Assembly: GCA_002696705.1 (NCBI GenBank)
Contig: NZSH01000013.1
Span: 18,446 to 25,460, forward strand
Length of the DNA stretch: 7,015 bases
DNA from: Woeseiaceae bacterium
Lineage (GTDB): Bacteria > Acidobacteriota > Vicinamibacteria > Vicinamibacterales > UBA823
Reading direction: 5' to 3'
The position numbers and the translations under genes were made by a program. Below the pieces are notes generated by a model, which was given only the letters and a program-made list of their open reading frames with translations, did not search any database and was not told the origin of the DNA. Positions 5,573 to 7,015 of the stretch are shown here, piece after piece; the stretch's first letter is position 1; the number at the start of each line of letters is the position of its first letter.

Positions 5573-7015
5573 TTACTCCTCTTTGACCGCTGACGACCGA
5601 AAGAGAGTCGAGAATGCACTATCTCTCGCAAGCAACTCTGCAGGTGAACCACTCTCCACGACCCGTCCACCGTCGATTACCACCACACGATCGGCTCTGC
5701 GCACCAATTCAAAGTGGTGAGAAATAATGATCGTCGTTCTCCCTTTCATCACCGCCTCGTAGCCTGCTGCGATTTTCCTCGCGGAGACAGGGTCGAGCGC
5801 CGCAGTCGGCTCATCCATCACAAGGACGGCCGGGTTCGCGAGAAAAGCTCGTGCAATTGCAATACGCTGACGTTCACCGGCTGACAGCATATGACCTCGT
5901 TCACCTATTTCGGTGTCATACTGCTCCGGCAACCGATCAATAAATTCCGCAATGCCAGATGCTCGTGTCGTCGCCGCGAGTTCAGCTTCACTGGCATTGA
6001 CCCGACCATACCGAATGTTTTCGGCTATCGATGCATTAAAAATGAACGGTTCTTGATCGACCAAAGCGATGTGTCGACGTAAATCATGAAAACTGATTGA
6101 TCGCACATCACGACCATCAAGGCACACACAGCCTGTGTCTGGATCGATTAACCGAAGTAACAGGTCTGCCAGAGTAGACTTGCCACCGCCACTCGGCCCG
6201 ACAACCGCAAGCACTTCACCAGCTGTGACATGAAGAGTGACGTGATCCAGTGCAGCCACGCCACGGTCAAAGGTTACGGTTACATCTTCCAATGAAATTG
6301 CACCTCGGGCATCTGGACAGACCTCGGCATCTGACAATTCAGCTACGTCTATTTGAGCGTCGAGCAGTTGATGCACTCTGGATAGCGAGACCCGCACTGT
6401 TGCTAAATTGGCGTACAGTCCCATCAATGCCTGAATCGGAGGCAGGACACGAACCTGGTAAGCCATGAATGCGACCAGTGTACCCATGGTCATGGTCCCA
6501 TCGATCACCTGCTGCCCGCCTATTACAAACACCACCGCCGTGCTCCCTGAAAGAATTAAGCCAGGCAAGCCTCCAAACAGATAGCTTAGTCGTTGCATTG
6601 ACATAAGCGCTCGGACAAATGCGTCATTTTTGTGTTGGAAATTCTTAACCTCTCTAACCTGCGCATTTGAGGTAACAACCAACTTCATGCCTTGTAATGT
6701 TTCGATCAAGAAACTGCCCACATCAGCACTTCGTTCACGCACCGCTGTCACTCGACCTTCTAGTCGATGACGATAGCGAACCAGCATCCACACGCTTGGT
6801 GGTAACAGGACGGCGCTAAGCAGAGCCAGTCCGGCGTCCAGCCAAATCAACATAGTGATCGCTCCGCCAAGGAATAACACGTTGCCGATCAACGCTAATG
6901 CCGTTTCTGCGGTTATTCGCTGGATTTCACCAATGTCATTGTTAATCCGTGACACGATGTCGCCAAGCCTAGTACGCCCGTAGAAACCCGGAGATAGTTT
7001 TTGTAAATGCCGATA
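5573..7015 (-). CDS. ABC exporter, fused membrane and ATPase domains (5' end missing; QhpF-like?)
   Basis: The visible 480 residues are the C-terminal part of an MsbA/HlyB-type half-transporter, usually near 580-600 residues, so about 100-120 N-terminal residues lie beyond the right edge. The frame is open to the edge and begins within a typical membrane-domain segment (YRHLQKLSPGFYGRTRLGDI). The GTG at 6955 is internal and not the start. Hydrophobic helices lie near visible residues 38-75, 145-170 and 175-190. The ATPase domain follows: Walker A GPSGGGKS (273-280), Q321 of the Q-loop (VDQEPFIFNASIAENI), signature LSAGERQR (377-384, in place of LSGGQ), Walker B VLVMDEP and switch H433 (IIISHHFEL). 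It should work as an inner-membrane dimer exporting a peptide, lipid or drug. The coupled cytoplasmic subtilase favours a peptide or small protein. Whether an N-terminal C39 peptidase domain exists cannot be seen here. Confidence 0.93.
   Translation of the reverse strand, partial: YRHLQKLSPGFYGRTRLGDIVSRINNDIGEIQRITAETALALIGNVLFLGGAITMLIWLDAGLALLSAVLLPPSVWMLVRYRHRLEGRVTAVRERSADVGSFLIETLQGMKLVVTSNAQVREVKNFQHKNDAFVRALMSMQRLSYLFGGLPGLILSGSTAVVFVIGGQQVIDGTMTMGTLVAFMAYQVRVLPPIQALMGLYANLATVRVSLSRVHQLLDAQIDVAELSDAEVCPDARGAISLEDVTVTFDRGVAALDHVTLHVTAGEVLAVVGPSGGGKSTLADLLLRLIDPDTGCVCLDGRDVRSISFHDLRRHIALVDQEPFIFNASIAENIRYGRVNASEAELAATTRASGIAEFIDRLPEQYDTEIGERGHMLSAGERQRIAIARAFLANPAVLVMDEPTAALDPVSARKIAAGYEAVMKGRTTIIISHHFELVRRADRVVVIDGGRVVESGSPAELLARDSAFSTLFRSSAVKEE
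5576..5580 (-). promoter_or_regulatory. Shine-Dalgarno site of the S8 protease inside the exporter gene's 3' end
   Basis: On the minus strand AGGAG sits immediately before the exporter's TAA stop, within its last codons, and 11 bases before the protease ATG at 5564. The spacing is slightly long. The placement implies that ribosomes finishing the exporter reinitiate on the protease. Confidence 0.65.

Noticed and set aside
6953..6955. GTG as the start codon of the ABC exporter
   Set aside because: The frame continues upstream to the window edge with typical exporter membrane-domain sequence, so this codon is internal.

Overview
The window holds six protein-coding genes, two of them cut by the window edges, and almost no non-coding DNA. 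There are no RNA genes, mobile elements, CRISPR arrays or long repeats that I can see. Base composition is near 50% GC and Shine-Dalgarno sites are patchy. The gene content suggests a free-living, probably Gram-negative heterotroph: an exported glutamate-carboxypeptidase-II-type M28 peptidase, an aldo/keto reductase, an ACMSD-type amidohydrolase and an MsbA-type exporter. Secreted M28 peptidases of this type are frequent in uncultured Acidobacteriota-like and related lineages, but the lineage is a low-confidence guess.

Layout. Positions 1-2932 are read leftward: an aldo/keto reductase (1955-2932), then, 58 bp downstream, an exported M28 metallopeptidase (1-1896) that runs off the left edge. 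A 123-bp divergent intergenic region (2933-3055) carries two nested inverted repeats. To its right a two-gene rightward unit encodes an amidohydrolase (3056-3958) and, after 30 bp, a soluble ModF/YlmA-type ABC ATPase (3989-4789). A 52-bp convergent spacer follows. A leftward pair then enters from the right edge: an ABC exporter with fused membrane and ATPase domains (5573-7015, 5' end missing) and, 8 bp after its stop codon, a small leaderless subtilisin-like protease (4842-5564).

How the genes may work together. The most interesting part is the exporter-protease pair. A compact cytoplasmic subtilase translationally coupled to a peptide-type ABC exporter is the arrangement expected for leader-peptide removal and export of a ribosomally made, modified peptide. 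The closest characterised precedent I know is QhpE/QhpF of quinohemoprotein amine dehydrogenase biogenesis. The peptide substrate and any radical SAM maturase would have to lie beyond the right edge, so this is a hypothesis. The subtilase keeps Asp, His and Ser but appears to lack the usual oxyanion-hole Asn. The left half looks catabolic (exported peptide hydrolysis, carbonyl reduction, amidohydrolase chemistry), with no demonstrated link to the right half.
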